64,000 bases of DNA from Flavobacterium sp. IMCC34852 (GTDB taxonomy: Bacteria > Bacteroidota > Bacteroidia > Flavobacteriales > Flavobacteriaceae): assembly GCF_030643905.1 (NCBI RefSeq), contig NZ_CP121446.1, positions 1,860,001 through 1,924,000 of the forward strand, read 5' to 3'. The notes under the pieces are model-generated. The model was not told the origin of the DNA and searched no databases. It was given only the letters and a program-made list of their open reading frames with translations. A program made the position numbers and the translations under genes. Of the stretch, positions 56,416 through 64,000 are shown piece after piece. Position 1 is the first letter of the stretch. Every line of letters starts with the position of its first letter.

Positions 56416-57002
56416 CAAAAGTAATCGGACTTACCGGCGGTATTGGCAGCGGAAAAACGTTAGTGGCTAATTATATCAAGTCCAAAGGGATTCCGGTATA
56501 CATCGCTGATGATGAGGCCAAAAAAATAATGGAAGATCTTACGGTAATTCAGAAAGTGGCCAACATCTTTGGAAATGAAATTATAACGAACCATAAAATC
56601 GACCGGGCAAAATTGGCCGAAAGGGTATTTAACAACTCTGAAGCACTTCAAAAGCTCAATACTCTCATTCATCCACTTGTTAAACAAAACTTCGATATTT
56701 GGTTGAAAAATCATCAAAAATTCCCATTGGTCATAAAAGAAGCCGCCATTTTATTTGAAAGCGGAAGCTATAAAGATTGTGACACCATTATTACTGTAAC
56801 GGCACCTTTAGAGACTCGTTTACAGCGGGTTATCGAACGCGATAAAACAAATCGAGAAAGTGTTTTAAGCCGAATGAAAAACCAGTGGTCTGAAGAACAA
56901 AAAATAGCGAAAAGCCATTTTGTAATTCACAATATATCCGTGGAAGACACTAAAAATCAAGTGGATAATATTCTTGATTTATTAAAAAATCAACAATATT
57001 AA
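56412..57002 (+). CDS. coaE: Dephospho-CoA kinase
   Basis: It phosphorylates dephospho-CoA, the last step of coenzyme A synthesis. The 196 residues have the P-loop GLTGGIGSGKTLVA at the start, the substrate motif IADDEAKKIM and VTAPLETRLQRVIERD. The start codon overlaps the glycosyltransferase stop. Confidence 0.96.
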   Translation: MTKVIGLTGGIGSGKTLVANYIKSKGIPVYIADDEAKKIMEDLTVIQKVANIFGNEIITNHKIDRAKLAERVFNNSEALQKLNTLIHPLVKQNFDIWLKNHQKFPLVIKEAAILFESGSYKDCDTIITVTAPLETRLQRVIERDKTNRESVLSRMKNQWSEEQKIAKSHFVIHNISVEDTKNQVDNILDLLKNQQY

Positions 57003-57034
57003 CTTGAGATGTTAATGTTTGGTTAATGTATTTA

Positions 57035-57062
57035 TTGTATAAATGTTAAAATACTAAATTTG
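57035..57062 (+). promoter_or_regulatory. Promoter of the two-component operon
   Basis: TTG (57035-57037) and TAAATTTG (57055-57062, perfect) with a 17-bp spacer; the ATG follows only 4 bases later, so the leader is nearly absent or translation starts close to the transcript end. Confidence 0.5.
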
Positions 57063-57066
57063 TTTA

Positions 57067-58650
57067 ATGAATAAATTGTTTTTTCGTTTACTAGTCATCT
57101 TAATGAGTTTATCCTTAATAGGTATAATTCTTGTTCAAGTGTATTGGTTTGACAAATCCTTTGAAAACAATGAAGAACAATTTAAATTTCATGTCAAACA
57201 AGTTCTTGGAAACGTTGCTGAAAAATTGCAAAAAAGTGAAGCTTACACGTATTTTGAACAGTACAATAATGTCATAGACAGTACCGGAAAAGTTCCTGAT
57301 AAAAGCGATTTTTTAGAATTTGGATATTACCAAAGAGATTCCAGAACCAATGAGATGATTGTCTATTCCAATAGCATTATATCTGAAGATTACGGCATTA
57401 ACTCATCGTTCTTTGACAGAAAAATGGATAGTTTAAGAGAAATTAAAAACTATACCGCCAAACGGAAAACAGAGATTTATACTGATGATATTGACAATTC
57501 CTCTATCAAGCAAAATCAATCGCCCGATATAAAAATTGAAAAAGAAGGCCGTGCTGAAATACTGGACAATGCTCAGTTTGAAATTTTTTACAAAGACATA
57601 GCTGCTTTAAGACCAATTCAGGAAAGAATTAGTAATGAAAAATTACAAAAGCTATTGTCTGATGAGCTCAACCAATATGGTGTTAAAACACCTTTTGAGT
57701 ATAATATCTACAGCAACGGTTTAGCCACAAAAGTAAAATCGGAACGATTCAGATACGAAAAGGCTTCAACTTATTCTATCCCGATTTTTATTGATAATGA
57801 CGGCAATAACAAATACCAGTTGTTGGTCACTTTTCCACAGAAAAAGAAATTCTTATTCTCAGAGTTAATCGGAATTTGCATATTGTCTATCGTATTCACG
57901 CTAATCATAATAATAGCTTACTCGAGTGCGTTAAACCAATTAATCAAGCAACGTCAGATTTCTGAAATCAAAACCGATTTCATTAACAACATGACACACG
58001 AGTTTAAAACACCCATTGCAACGATAAACTTGGCTTTAGATGCTATTAAAAACCCTAAAGTAATTGAGGATAAAGAAAAGATTTATCGTTATCTCCAAAT
58101 GATAAGGGATGAAAACAAAAGAATGCATGCCCAGGTGGAGAATGTATTGCGAATCTCCAAATTGGAAAAAAGAGAATTAGAAATCAATAAGGAATCAAAC
58201 GATATACATGGTATAATTGAAGACGCTATCGACCACGTAAATCTCATCATAGATGACAGAAACGGTAGTATAACTACTCATTTTGATGCCACCAGAACAA
58301 CGGTTTTGCTGAATGATGTTCACTTTACCAACGTTTTTGTTAATATTTTAGACAACGCCATAAAATATTCTCCCAATAATCCCGTTATAGATATCTATAC
58401 CGAGAATGTAAAGGAGTTTGTTATTGTCAAAATTAAAGACCAAGGCGCCGGAATGACCAAAGCTGCTCAAAAAAGAATATTTGAAAAATTTTACCGCGAA
58501 CACACCGGTGATTTGCACAATGTAAAAGGCCACGGATTAGGATTGGCCTATGTAAAACGAATACTTGACGACCACAATTGTCAAATTTTCGTAGAAAGTG
58601 AAAAAGGAAAAGGAAGTACATTTATAATTAAAGTCCCACTCATAAATTAA
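57067..58650 (+). CDS. RprX-like sensor histidine kinase
   Basis: A 527-residue membrane kinase: TM1 at about 7-29, a periplasmic sensor of about 230 residues (30-265), TM2 at about 270-290, HisKA with His near 322 (DFINNMTHEFKTPIATI) and HATPase (NILDNAIKYS, DQGAGM, GHGLGLAYV). The HEFKTPI form and the pairing with an OmpR-type receiver 10 bases downstream match the Bacteroidota RprX/RprY system. The signal is unknown; in Bacteroides the homologous system is linked to stress and antibiotic responses. Confidence 0.93.
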   Translation: MNKLFFRLLVILMSLSLIGIILVQVYWFDKSFENNEEQFKFHVKQVLGNVAEKLQKSEAYTYFEQYNNVIDSTGKVPDKSDFLEFGYYQRDSRTNEMIVYSNSIISEDYGINSSFFDRKMDSLREIKNYTAKRKTEIYTDDIDNSSIKQNQSPDIKIEKEGRAEILDNAQFEIFYKDIAALRPIQERISNEKLQKLLSDELNQYGVKTPFEYNIYSNGLATKVKSERFRYEKASTYSIPIFIDNDGNNKYQLLVTFPQKKKFLFSELIGICILSIVFTLIIIIAYSSALNQLIKQRQISEIKTDFINNMTHEFKTPIATINLALDAIKNPKVIEDKEKIYRYLQMIRDENKRMHAQVENVLRISKLEKRELEINKESNDIHGIIEDAIDHVNLIIDDRNGSITTHFDATRTTVLLNDVHFTNVFVNILDNAIKYSPNNPVIDIYTENVKEFVIVKIKDQGAGMTKAAQKRIFEKFYREHTGDLHNVKGHGLGLAYVKRILDDHNCQIFVESEKGKGSTFIIKVPLIN

Positions 58651-58660
58651 AAAAAATACT

Positions 58661-59362
58661 ATGGAAGCAAATAAAAAAATACTTTTAGTCGAGGATGACC
58701 AGAACTTCGGAATCGTGTTAAGGGAATACTTAACACTCAACGATTTCGATGTTACTTTAGCCAAAAACGGCATGGAAGGTTTCGAAAAATTCAAAAAAGA
58801 TAATTACGATTTGTGTATTTTGGATGTCATGATGCCTTACAAAGACGGTTACACCTTGGCCAAAGAAATCAGAGAAAAAAACAAAGACGTGCCTTTGATT
58901 TTCCTAACGGCAAAATCCATGAAGGAAGACGTGATGAAAGGCTACAAAGTTGGGGCTGACGATTATCTAAACAAACCGTTTGACTCTGATGTTTTACTGA
59001 TGAAAATCAAAGCCATCATCCAAAGAAAAGCTGCAGAGACTAAAAATGAACCGGCCAAATTTGAGTTCCAAATCGGGAAGTTTCTTTTGAATTCTAAGTT
59101 GCGTTATTTGAAATTCGAAAACGACGAACCTATCAAATTGTCACCAAAAGAGTCTGATTTATTAAAAATGATGGCGATTTACGAAAACGACTTAATGCCG
59201 AGAGAATTGGCCTTAACCAAAATTTGGAGAGAAGATAACTATTTCACTTCAAGAAGTATGGACGTTTACATCGCCAAATTGCGTAAATACCTCAAAGAAG
59301 ATCCAAACGTTGAAATCCTCAACATCCACGGCGAAGGTTTCCGTTTGGTGGTGAAGAAATAA
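58661..59362 (+). CDS. RprY-like OmpR-family response regulator
   Basis: A 233-residue regulator: receiver (1-120) with EDDQ, phospho-acceptor Asp in CILDVMMP (near 53) and Lys in YLNKPF; winged-helix output domain (130-233) with LSPKESDLLKMMAIYENDLMPRELAL and RSMDVYIAKLRKYLK. Ten bases after its kinase; followed by a strong terminator and a dispersed repeat. Confidence 0.95.
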   Translation: MEANKKILLVEDDQNFGIVLREYLTLNDFDVTLAKNGMEGFEKFKKDNYDLCILDVMMPYKDGYTLAKEIREKNKDVPLIFLTAKSMKEDVMKGYKVGADDYLNKPFDSDVLLMKIKAIIQRKAAETKNEPAKFEFQIGKFLLNSKLRYLKFENDEPIKLSPKESDLLKMMAIYENDLMPRELALTKIWREDNYFTSRSMDVYIAKLRKYLKEDPNVEILNIHGEGFRLVVKK

Positions 59363-59367
59363 ATTGA

Positions 59368-59398
59368 ATCCCTGTCATTTGACGGGGATTTTTTTTTT
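59368..59398 (+). terminator. Terminator of the RprX/RprY-like operon
   Basis: ATCCCTGTC pairs with GACGGGGAT (one T-G wobble, 4-nt loop), followed by ten T residues. It abuts the long repeat element starting at 59399. Confidence 0.88.
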
Positions 59399-59480
59399 GG
59401 AGCTGTTTCCGGCTTTCCATTCTATCTTTTTTAAAAGCCTGAGGGCTATTTAAAAAAGGATGCCATTACAATCCGGGCTA
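59399..59480 (-). repeat. Long member of the interspersed hairpin repeat family
   Basis: Read on the minus strand it begins TAGCCCGGATT and ends AAGCCGGAAACAGCTCC, with a central hairpin (ATCC and T6 pairing with A6 and GAT). It shares the outer-arm design (AGCCC..GAT / AGC.GGA..AGCTCC) with the 43-bp copies and resembles repeats I associate with Flavobacterium intergenic regions. It lies between the RprY-like terminator and the thioesterase stop. Confidence 0.65.
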
Positions 59481-59490
59481 GGGCAACTTG

Positions 59491-60228
59491 CTATTTGAGC
59501 CATAATTGCAAAGCAAAGCAAGTCTTTTCTTCACGCTCAACCGCAAATATGACATGGTCTTCGGAAACTTTCTGCTTGATTTCAACCTTGTCGTTTAGCG
59601 AAACTTCTTTGAGGTAATTCATTTCAAAACTTTCAATTTTCTGGTTTTGAATCACCGCTACATCAACGCAATCCAAACACCATTCTAAATATTTCACACT
59701 ATTGGCGTGGTTCACGATGTCTAAATCGGAAAGTTTCACTTTATGCTTGCCAATCGTTTGCATTTCATGCTGGAAATCGATTTTGCCAAACATTTTTTCA
59801 GTAGCTCTTTCGGTATATTTCTCAAAATGCTCATGCGGCAAAGCTAATGATTCAGGCCGTCGCGTTTTGGTATTAAAAACGGCCCAAAAAGTTTCACAGC
59901 CTATAATTTTTTCGTCACCAATATACATTTCCAAACAACGTATCGAACGCGAATTTTCAAGCGAGTTTATCCAAGTTTTTACGGTTACCGTTTCTTTCCA
60001 TTTAGGCAAACGTTTGATTTCAACTCGCATCCGACTCAAAACCCAAGCCTGATGATGCGCTTGCATATCGCTAAAACTAATGCCACCTAATTCGGCATGA
60101 AAACCGGCCGTTAATTGCAAAATATTACACAAATCAGTGTATTTCAAATACCCATTAGGATAGCATTGTAAGAAAGTGATTTCCCAATTTTGTTGGAGTT
60201 TTGAGGTGAAATTTGCTGCAATAGGCAT
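59491..60228 (-). CDS. Acyl-ACP thioesterase
   Basis: A 245-residue double hot-dog protein of the plant FatA/FatB-like family that releases fatty acids from acyl-ACP. The first hot-dog has LQLTAGFHAELGG and WVLSRMRVEIKRLPKW; the second has the catalytic region SDLDIVNHANSVKYLEW (Asp/Asn/His) and IESFEMNYLKEV. It lies 36 bases downstream of miaA with a heptamer array in the gap. In the cell it would set the supply of free fatty acids. Confidence 0.88.
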   Translation of the reverse strand: MPIAANFTSKLQQNWEITFLQCYPNGYLKYTDLCNILQLTAGFHAELGGISFSDMQAHHQAWVLSRMRVEIKRLPKWKETVTVKTWINSLENSRSIRCLEMYIGDEKIIGCETFWAVFNTKTRRPESLALPHEHFEKYTERATEKMFGKIDFQHEMQTIGKHKVKLSDLDIVNHANSVKYLEWCLDCVDVAVIQNQKIESFEMNYLKEVSLNDKVEIKQKVSEDHVIFAVEREEKTCFALQLWLK

Positions 60229-60233
60229 ATAAA

Positions 60234-60289
60234 TAATTATGAATTATGAATTATGAATTATGAATTATGAATTATGAATTATGAATTGG
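60234..60289. repeat. Heptamer array spanning the miaA stop codon
   Basis: Six perfect consecutive copies of GAATTAT (60241-60282) with one degenerate unit at each end. It begins 5 bases upstream of the thioesterase ATG and runs into miaA, encoding its last residues and stop. It is the most perfect array in the window and so the likeliest to vary in copy number. Confidence 0.95.
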
Positions 60290-61197
60290 TTTTCTATATG
60301 CTCAATAATTTTTTTTCTGTCAACTTGATAATCAAACCAAGTGGCATTTTCACTACGCTTAAACCAAGTGATTTGGCGTTTGGCAAAACGGCGCGTATTT
60401 TTCTTGATTTCTTCTATGGCAAAATCTAAACTAATCTTTCCGGTAAAATAATCGAATAATTCTCGGTAGCCAACCGTTTGCAATGCATTCAATTGTTGGT
60501 GCGGAAACAATTGTTCGGCTTCCGCCAAAAGGCCTTCATTCATCATGAGGTCAACGCGTTGGTTGATTCGGTCATACATAATTGCCCTGTCGGCTTCCAA
60601 ACCGAGGACAATAGGAGTGAAGTGGCGACTGTTTTTCTTTTGTCCGATAAAACTCGAATACGGTTTTCCGCTGCCTAAACAAACTTCCACAAAGCGTTTC
60701 ATCCGTTGCGGATTTTGTAAAGTTTGTGGATTTTCAACACTTAGTTTTTGGTAATACACCGGATCTGATTTTTTTAATTTTTGCTGTAGGTAATCAATCC
60801 CAAGTATTTCAAAATCAGCATTTATTTGCTTTCTGATATTTTCGTTAATCTCCGGAAAATCGTCAAAACCTTTGAGTACGGCATCGACATACAAACCCGA
60901 ACCGCCAACCATGATTTGGACGTTATTCTTCAGAAATAATTCGTCTAATTTAGCTATCGCTTCCTGCTCAAAATCACCAACAGAATAGGACTCGTGAATC
61001 GATTTGTTTTGAATAAAATGATGTGGTGCTGAATTGAGTTCTTCCTCGTTTGGAACCGCTGTGCCAACTCGCATCTCCTTGAAAAATTGTCGACTGTCAC
61101 ACGAAATAATATCACAACCGAAATGTTGGGCCAAAGCAATGCTTAGGGAAGTTTTCCCGATGGCTGTTGGTCCTATAATGGTGATTAAGTAGTTCAA
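60265..61197 (-). CDS. miaA: tRNA dimethylallyltransferase
   Basis: It adds a dimethylallyl group to A37 of tRNAs reading codons that start with U. The 310 residues have the P-loop GPTAIGKTSLSIAL, the substrate motif ISCDSRQFFKEMRVGT and GYRELFDYFTG. The start is TTG at 61197 as no ATG is available before the P-loop. The last residues (FIIHNS) and the stop come from the GAATTAT array; because any 21 bases of the array contain the stop, the end is insensitive to copy number. Confidence 0.95.
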   Translation of the reverse strand: MNYLITIIGPTAIGKTSLSIALAQHFGCDIISCDSRQFFKEMRVGTAVPNEEELNSAPHHFIQNKSIHESYSVGDFEQEAIAKLDELFLKNNVQIMVGGSGLYVDAVLKGFDDFPEINENIRKQINADFEILGIDYLQQKLKKSDPVYYQKLSVENPQTLQNPQRMKRFVEVCLGSGKPYSSFIGQKKNSRHFTPIVLGLEADRAIMYDRINQRVDLMMNEGLLAEAEQLFPHQQLNALQTVGYRELFDYFTGKISLDFAIEEIKKNTRRFAKRQITWFKRSENATWFDYQVDRKKIIEHIENQFIIHNS

Positions 61198-61213
61198 TGC
61201 ACTTTGTTTTTTT

Positions 61214-61256
61214 AGCCCCGATTGCAGCTGGCTACCATGTAGCGCGGAAAGCGGGA
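61214..61256 (+). repeat. 43-bp interspersed hairpin repeat, copy 2
   Basis: Same length and sequence as 22117-22159 except positions 10 (A to T) and 36 (T to A), which face each other in the predicted stem. It lies between the start of miaA and the stop of the exonuclease/GIY-YIG gene, about 39 kb from copy 1. Confidence 0.88.
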
Positions 61257-61267
61257 TTAGCTTCTAA

Positions 61268-62629
61268 TTAAAATTTTACAATTCGAATTACTTTATGTCT
61301 TCGCAAATAACCTTGAATAATGGTTCGGGTGTCTCGGTTGTTTTGCATCGGGATGATTAGGTTTTTCAGGATTTCGATGTTGTTGACTTGGTAATTCAAA
61401 TCGAAAAAGCAATAGCCTTTATAAATTCCGTTTTCAATCAGCACTGCGCTGCGTTCGTTAATATTTCTGCCACGGTCGATGATGACCATATTGTCATTGT
61501 CAAACTTCATTTCGCTGATGAATTCTGCTACGCGATCGTTATACTCTTCTGGCGGTTCTTGGTTAATGCAAGCGCCTTTGCACTCTTTGATTTTGAGTTG
61601 AAAACAACCATTCTTGGTCTCATATAAACCGTTGATTTTTTGGCACAATTGGTGTTCGGCGGTAATTTTATGCAATATGTTTTTGCCTTCTTGTATCGAC
61701 GTAAAGGCCGTAATTTCTTTTTTGCGACCATCCGCTTTTTGAACTCTCAAAGCCAAATAGCCGTTTTCGTCTTTCTCCGCATACAAGGCATATTGGAAAA
61801 TAGTTTTGCGTTGCGAACGGTTGTAAATTGGCTTATTGATTTTGATTTCTTCGCTTTCTTTGAGCAAAGCAATGAGTTCGCTGCCGGTTTCTTCATAGGT
61901 TACTGCAAAAACATCGCGTTGGATTTTCTTGCTTTTGCCTGAAGTTCCGGTGAAATGTTGGTTGATGCGTTTCTTGATATTCTTGCTCTTGCCAATGTAA
62001 ATCAGATCTCCTTTTTCGTTGTGGATATAGTAAATACCGGTTCGAGTAGGCATGCTTTCTACGATATCGAGTAATTTGGGCGATAATCCTTTTTTAATTT
62101 CGGCTTTGATTAAGCTGATGAGAATTTCTTTAGAAACGTCTTTGTCCAAAATCATTTTGAATAATTTCACGGTAGCCAAAGCATCTCCGCTGGCGCGATG
62201 TCTGTCGGTTACCGGAATACCTAAGGAACGAACCAATTTTCCCAAACTATAAGAAGCTTGCCCGGGAATCAGTTTTTGAGCCAATTCGACCGTACAAAGC
62301 GTTGGTTTAACATAATCATAGCCCAATCGACTGAATTCAGTGCGCAAAATTCTGTAGTCAAACGAAGCATTGTGTGCTACAACGATACAATTCTCAGTGA
62401 TTTCGATAATGCGTTTGGCGACTTCATAAAACTTAGGAGCCGAGCGTAACATAGCATTGTTTATTCCGGTCAATTTGACCACAAAGGGTTGAATGGGTTT
62501 TTCAGGATTGACCAAACTGATAAATTGGTCCACAACTTCGTGACCGTCAAACTTGTAGATGGCGATTTCGGTAATGCCTTCTTCGTTAAACTGGCCTCCG
62601 GTGGTTTCTATGTCGAGTATGGCGTACAA
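61268..62629 (-). CDS. DnaQ-like exonuclease fused to GIY-YIG nuclease
   Basis: A 453-residue fusion. Residues 1-165 are a DEDDh 3'-5' exonuclease (LDIETTGG, HNASFDYRIL, HRASGDALAT) and residues about 195-275 a GIY-YIG endonuclease (TGIYYIHNEKGDLIYIGKSKNIKKRINQHF), as in UvrC and Cho. The C-terminal part has GACINQEPPEEY, as in UvrC-like N-terminal regions. The fusion is common in Bacteroidota, often listed as polymerase III epsilon; a role in lesion or structure processing is inferred. The only available start is TTG at 62629. Confidence 0.88.
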   Translation of the reverse strand: MYAILDIETTGGQFNEEGITEIAIYKFDGHEVVDQFISLVNPEKPIQPFVVKLTGINNAMLRSAPKFYEVAKRIIEITENCIVVAHNASFDYRILRTEFSRLGYDYVKPTLCTVELAQKLIPGQASYSLGKLVRSLGIPVTDRHRASGDALATVKLFKMILDKDVSKEILISLIKAEIKKGLSPKLLDIVESMPTRTGIYYIHNEKGDLIYIGKSKNIKKRINQHFTGTSGKSKKIQRDVFAVTYEETGSELIALLKESEEIKINKPIYNRSQRKTIFQYALYAEKDENGYLALRVQKADGRKKEITAFTSIQEGKNILHKITAEHQLCQKINGLYETKNGCFQLKIKECKGACINQEPPEEYNDRVAEFISEMKFDNDNMVIIDRGRNINERSAVLIENGIYKGYCFFDLNYQVNNIEILKNLIIPMQNNRDTRTIIQGYLRRHKVIRIVKF

Positions 62630-62633
62630 GTAA

Positions 62634-62668
62634 GTGATTAGTAATTAGTGAATAGTAATTAGCTTTTA
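62634..62668 (+). repeat. Heptamer array between yggS and the exonuclease gene
   Basis: Five 7-base units of form GTNATTA (GTGATTA, GTAATTA and variants). It starts 5 bases before the exonuclease start codon and its last unit contains the yggS stop codon. Confidence 0.85.
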
Positions 62669-63325
62669 TCGTGTTCCAAAGATACTACTTCCTATGCGAA
62701 CCATGTTACTGCCGCAATCGATGGCAAGTTGGTAGTCGCCGCTCATGCCCATGGATAGGGTTGTCAGTTGTCGGTTATTGGTTGTCGGTTGTTGGTATTT
62801 ATCGAATAATGACTTTAGGTATTTGAATTCCTTTTCGATTTGTTGCACATTATCAGTGAAGGTAGCCATGCCCATTAAGCCGACAATTTTGATGTTTTGC
62901 ATTTCTTTTAGTTCTTCTGAATTTAGTAATTCATCTAATTCTGTTTCATCTAAGCCGAATTTGGTTTCTTCTTCAGCGATGTGAATTTGCAACAGACAAT
63001 TAATATTTTTTCTCCAACGAACGGCTTGGCGGTTGATTTCTTTGAGTAATTTCAAACTGTCAACCCCGTGAATCAGTTTCACATACGGCACCATGTACTT
63101 CACTTTGTTGGATTGCACGTGGCCAATCATATGCCATTCAATGTCCTTGGGCATTTGCTGCCATTTTTCGGTCATTTCCTGGATTTTGTTTTCCCCGAAA
63201 ATGCGTTGGCCTGCATGGTAGGCTTCCATCAAATCGGTCACGGGTTTGGTTTTAGAAACCGCTACCAGTGTAACATTTTCAGGAAGAGAAGCTTTTATAT
63301 CGAGAAGGTTTTGTGCTATTGACAT
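62666..63325 (-). CDS. yggS: YggS-family pyridoxal phosphate homeostasis protein
   Basis: A 219-residue single-domain alanine-racemase-like barrel that binds PLP and balances B6 vitamers. The PLP Lys is in VAVSKTKPV (near 25); other motifs are GENKIQEM, WHMIGHVQSNKVKYM, LGMSGDY-type LSMGMSGDYQLAI and VRIGSSIFGTR. Between 175 and 190 the segment QQPTTNNRQLTT, not expected in the family, is encoded by a heptamer array (62760-62801). The enzyme should still fold because the insertion is in a surface loop before LSMGMS. Confidence 0.93.
   Translation of the reverse strand: MSIAQNLLDIKASLPENVTLVAVSKTKPVTDLMEAYHAGQRIFGENKIQEMTEKWQQMPKDIEWHMIGHVQSNKVKYMVPYVKLIHGVDSLKLLKEINRQAVRWRKNINCLLQIHIAEEETKFGLDETELDELLNSEELKEMQNIKIVGLMGMATFTDNVQQIEKEFKYLKSLFDKYQQPTTNNRQLTTLSMGMSGDYQLAIDCGSNMVRIGSSIFGTR
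62760..62801. repeat. Heptamer array inside the yggS coding region
   Basis: Six 7-base units of form GTTNTNG (GTTGTCA, GTTGTCG and variants) lie within the yggS frame. The 42 bases are a multiple of three, so the frame is kept and 14 residues are encoded. Confidence 0.85.
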
Positions 63326-63344
63326 GCTTATATTTTAATTTTCC

Positions 63345-63386
63345 ACTTCGTACTTTGTAAATCGCACTTCTGACTTATAATTCATA
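63345..63386 (-). repeat. Heptamer array between the DUF1015 gene and yggS
   Basis: Six 7-base units of form ACTTNNN (ACTTCGT, ACTTTGT and variants). On the minus strand they read GTACGAA-like, the same family as 31209-31243. The DUF1015 stop codon (63375-63377) lies inside. Confidence 0.75.
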
Positions 63387-64000
63387 CACCATTAATCCGC
63401 TACGGAACTTGGGTTCAATATAAGTACTTTTTGGCGGCATAATCAAATTGTTATCGGCTAAAGCTTTAATCTCCGAAATATCGGAAGGGTAGAGCATAAA
63501 GCCTACTTCAAATTCGCCTTCGTCTACCAATTCTTTTATAGTTGAAATAGATTGCTTTCCGGGAATGTATTCGATACGTTCGTCGTTTCGCAAATCTTCT
63601 ATGCCTAACAAAGGTTGCAACACTTTGTCGTATAAAATTTGAGCATCCAAATTCTCTAAAATGGAGGGTTGGCTTTTCTCCTGCTTGTAAAATAACGCAT
63701 AAAAACTACCGTCGAGATACATGCCGAATTCAAACTTGCTTTGCGGTTTCCACAATTCTTGTTCTTTGTCTTTCAGAATGAAATTTTCGGAAAGTTTTTC
63801 GAGAAAATCTTCTTTTGAATAGCCATTTAAATCCCGAATAATTCGGTTGTATTCATAGATTTTTACATTGCTTTCGGCTATCAAAAAACTCATAAAATAG
63901 TTTAGGTTTTGATTGCCTAAATGTTGGTCTTCGTCAAAAAGTAATTCTGCTGAAGCCGAGCGGTGATGACCATCGGCTATGTACAACTCAGGTATGTTCT
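63375..64000 (-). CDS. DUF1015 family protein (partial, N terminus outside window)
   Basis: The frame is open to the window edge; about 208 C-terminal residues are present. ELYIADGHHRSASAELL is the DUF1015 hallmark, followed by NYFMSFLIAES and LNGYSKEDFLEKL. In Bacteroidota this family, of unknown function, often lies beside serine biosynthesis genes (serC, serA). Its last residues (VYEL) and stop lie in a heptamer array; yggS follows 49 bases later on the same strand. Confidence 0.85.
   Translation of the reverse strand, partial: NIPELYIADGHHRSASAELLFDEDQHLGNQNLNYFMSFLIAESNVKIYEYNRIIRDLNGYSKEDFLEKLSENFILKDKEQELWKPQSKFEFGMYLDGSFYALFYKQEKSQPSILENLDAQILYDKVLQPLLGIEDLRNDERIEYIPGKQSISTIKELVDEGEFEVGFMLYPSDISEIKALADNNLIMPPKSTYIEPKFRSGLMVYEL

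Noticed and set aside
59399..59480. Riboswitch or leader RNA
   Set aside because: It lies downstream of a terminator and at the 3' ends of both neighbouring genes, and its arms match a dispersed repeat.

Overview
The window is AT-rich chromosomal DNA of a member of the Bacteroidota, almost certainly Flavobacteriaceae and close to Flavobacterium. The evidence is the gene set (Bacteroidota-type BamD, omega subunit, FabV, fused IcmF, DUF4835 and a type IX secretion target protein), the near absence of Shine-Dalgarno sites, and promoters of the form TTTG-N17-19-TAnnTTTG in front of many genes. There are 59 protein genes including two cut by the window edges (a TonB-dependent receptor at the left, a DUF1015 protein at the right) and three too short for ordinary ORF calling. 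I found no rRNA, tRNA, CRISPR array, transposase or prophage. Start codons were revised by reading: several genes begin at an internal ATG, and four (10469, 32113, 61197, 62629) have only TTG.

Layout. 1-6.4 kb: iron-type TonB receptor, a ClC/HPP/lipoprotein operon, prfA, an outer-membrane barrel protein and a 50-residue membrane peptide. 6.5-9.4 kb: an AraC regulator / response regulator / CHASE3-PAS histidine kinase operon. 9.6-12.2 kb: pyrF, a BtuF-like protein and DUF4197. 12.3-18.8 kb: icmF, small proteins, a 34-residue peptide with 12 cysteines followed by a SigZ-type sigma factor, and an alpha-oxoamine synthase (sphingolipid or sulfonolipid type). 18.9-33.2 kb: hybrid kinase, rdgB, DEAD-box helicase, trmH, a DoxX-like protein, sirtuin, purB, guaB, HMG-CoA-lyase-like gene and pyrD. 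33.4-42.4 kb: nadC, yihY, priA, LytTR regulator, rpsF-rpsR-rplI, DUF6495 and ligA. 42.4-51.3 kb: a membrane protein, a two-polypeptide 5'-nucleotidase, then DUF6913-dapA and bamD-rpoZ-coaBC-DUF4835-recN. 51.3-59.4 kb: fabV, a type IX secreted protein, glycosyltransferase, coaE and an RprX/RprY-like two-component pair. 59.4-64 kb: acyl-ACP thioesterase, miaA, an exonuclease/GIY-YIG fusion, yggS and DUF1015, all on the minus strand.

How the genes work together. Most of the window is housekeeping: nucleotide synthesis (pyrF, pyrD, purB, guaB), cofactors (nadC, coaBC, coaE), translation (prfA, S6, S18, L9, trmH, miaA), DNA repair and restart (ligA, recN, priA), and envelope assembly (bamD, type IX secretion). 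Sensory genes are frequent (three histidine kinases, three response regulators, AraC, SigZ).

The most unusual content is between and beside genes. (i) A cysteine-rich metallothionein-like peptide gene is joined to a SigZ gene through a 16-bp terminator-like hairpin. (ii) At least ten loci carry degenerate tandem arrays with a strict 7-bp or 8-bp period; they abut stop codons, sit at the -33 zone of the purB, guaB and nadC promoters, and one lies inside the yggS reading frame. (iii) A dispersed hairpin repeat is present in two 43-bp copies that differ by a compensatory base-pair change, with one shortened and one long relative. (iv) Twelve-bp repeats spaced exactly 20 bp apart lie in front of the LytTR regulator gene.
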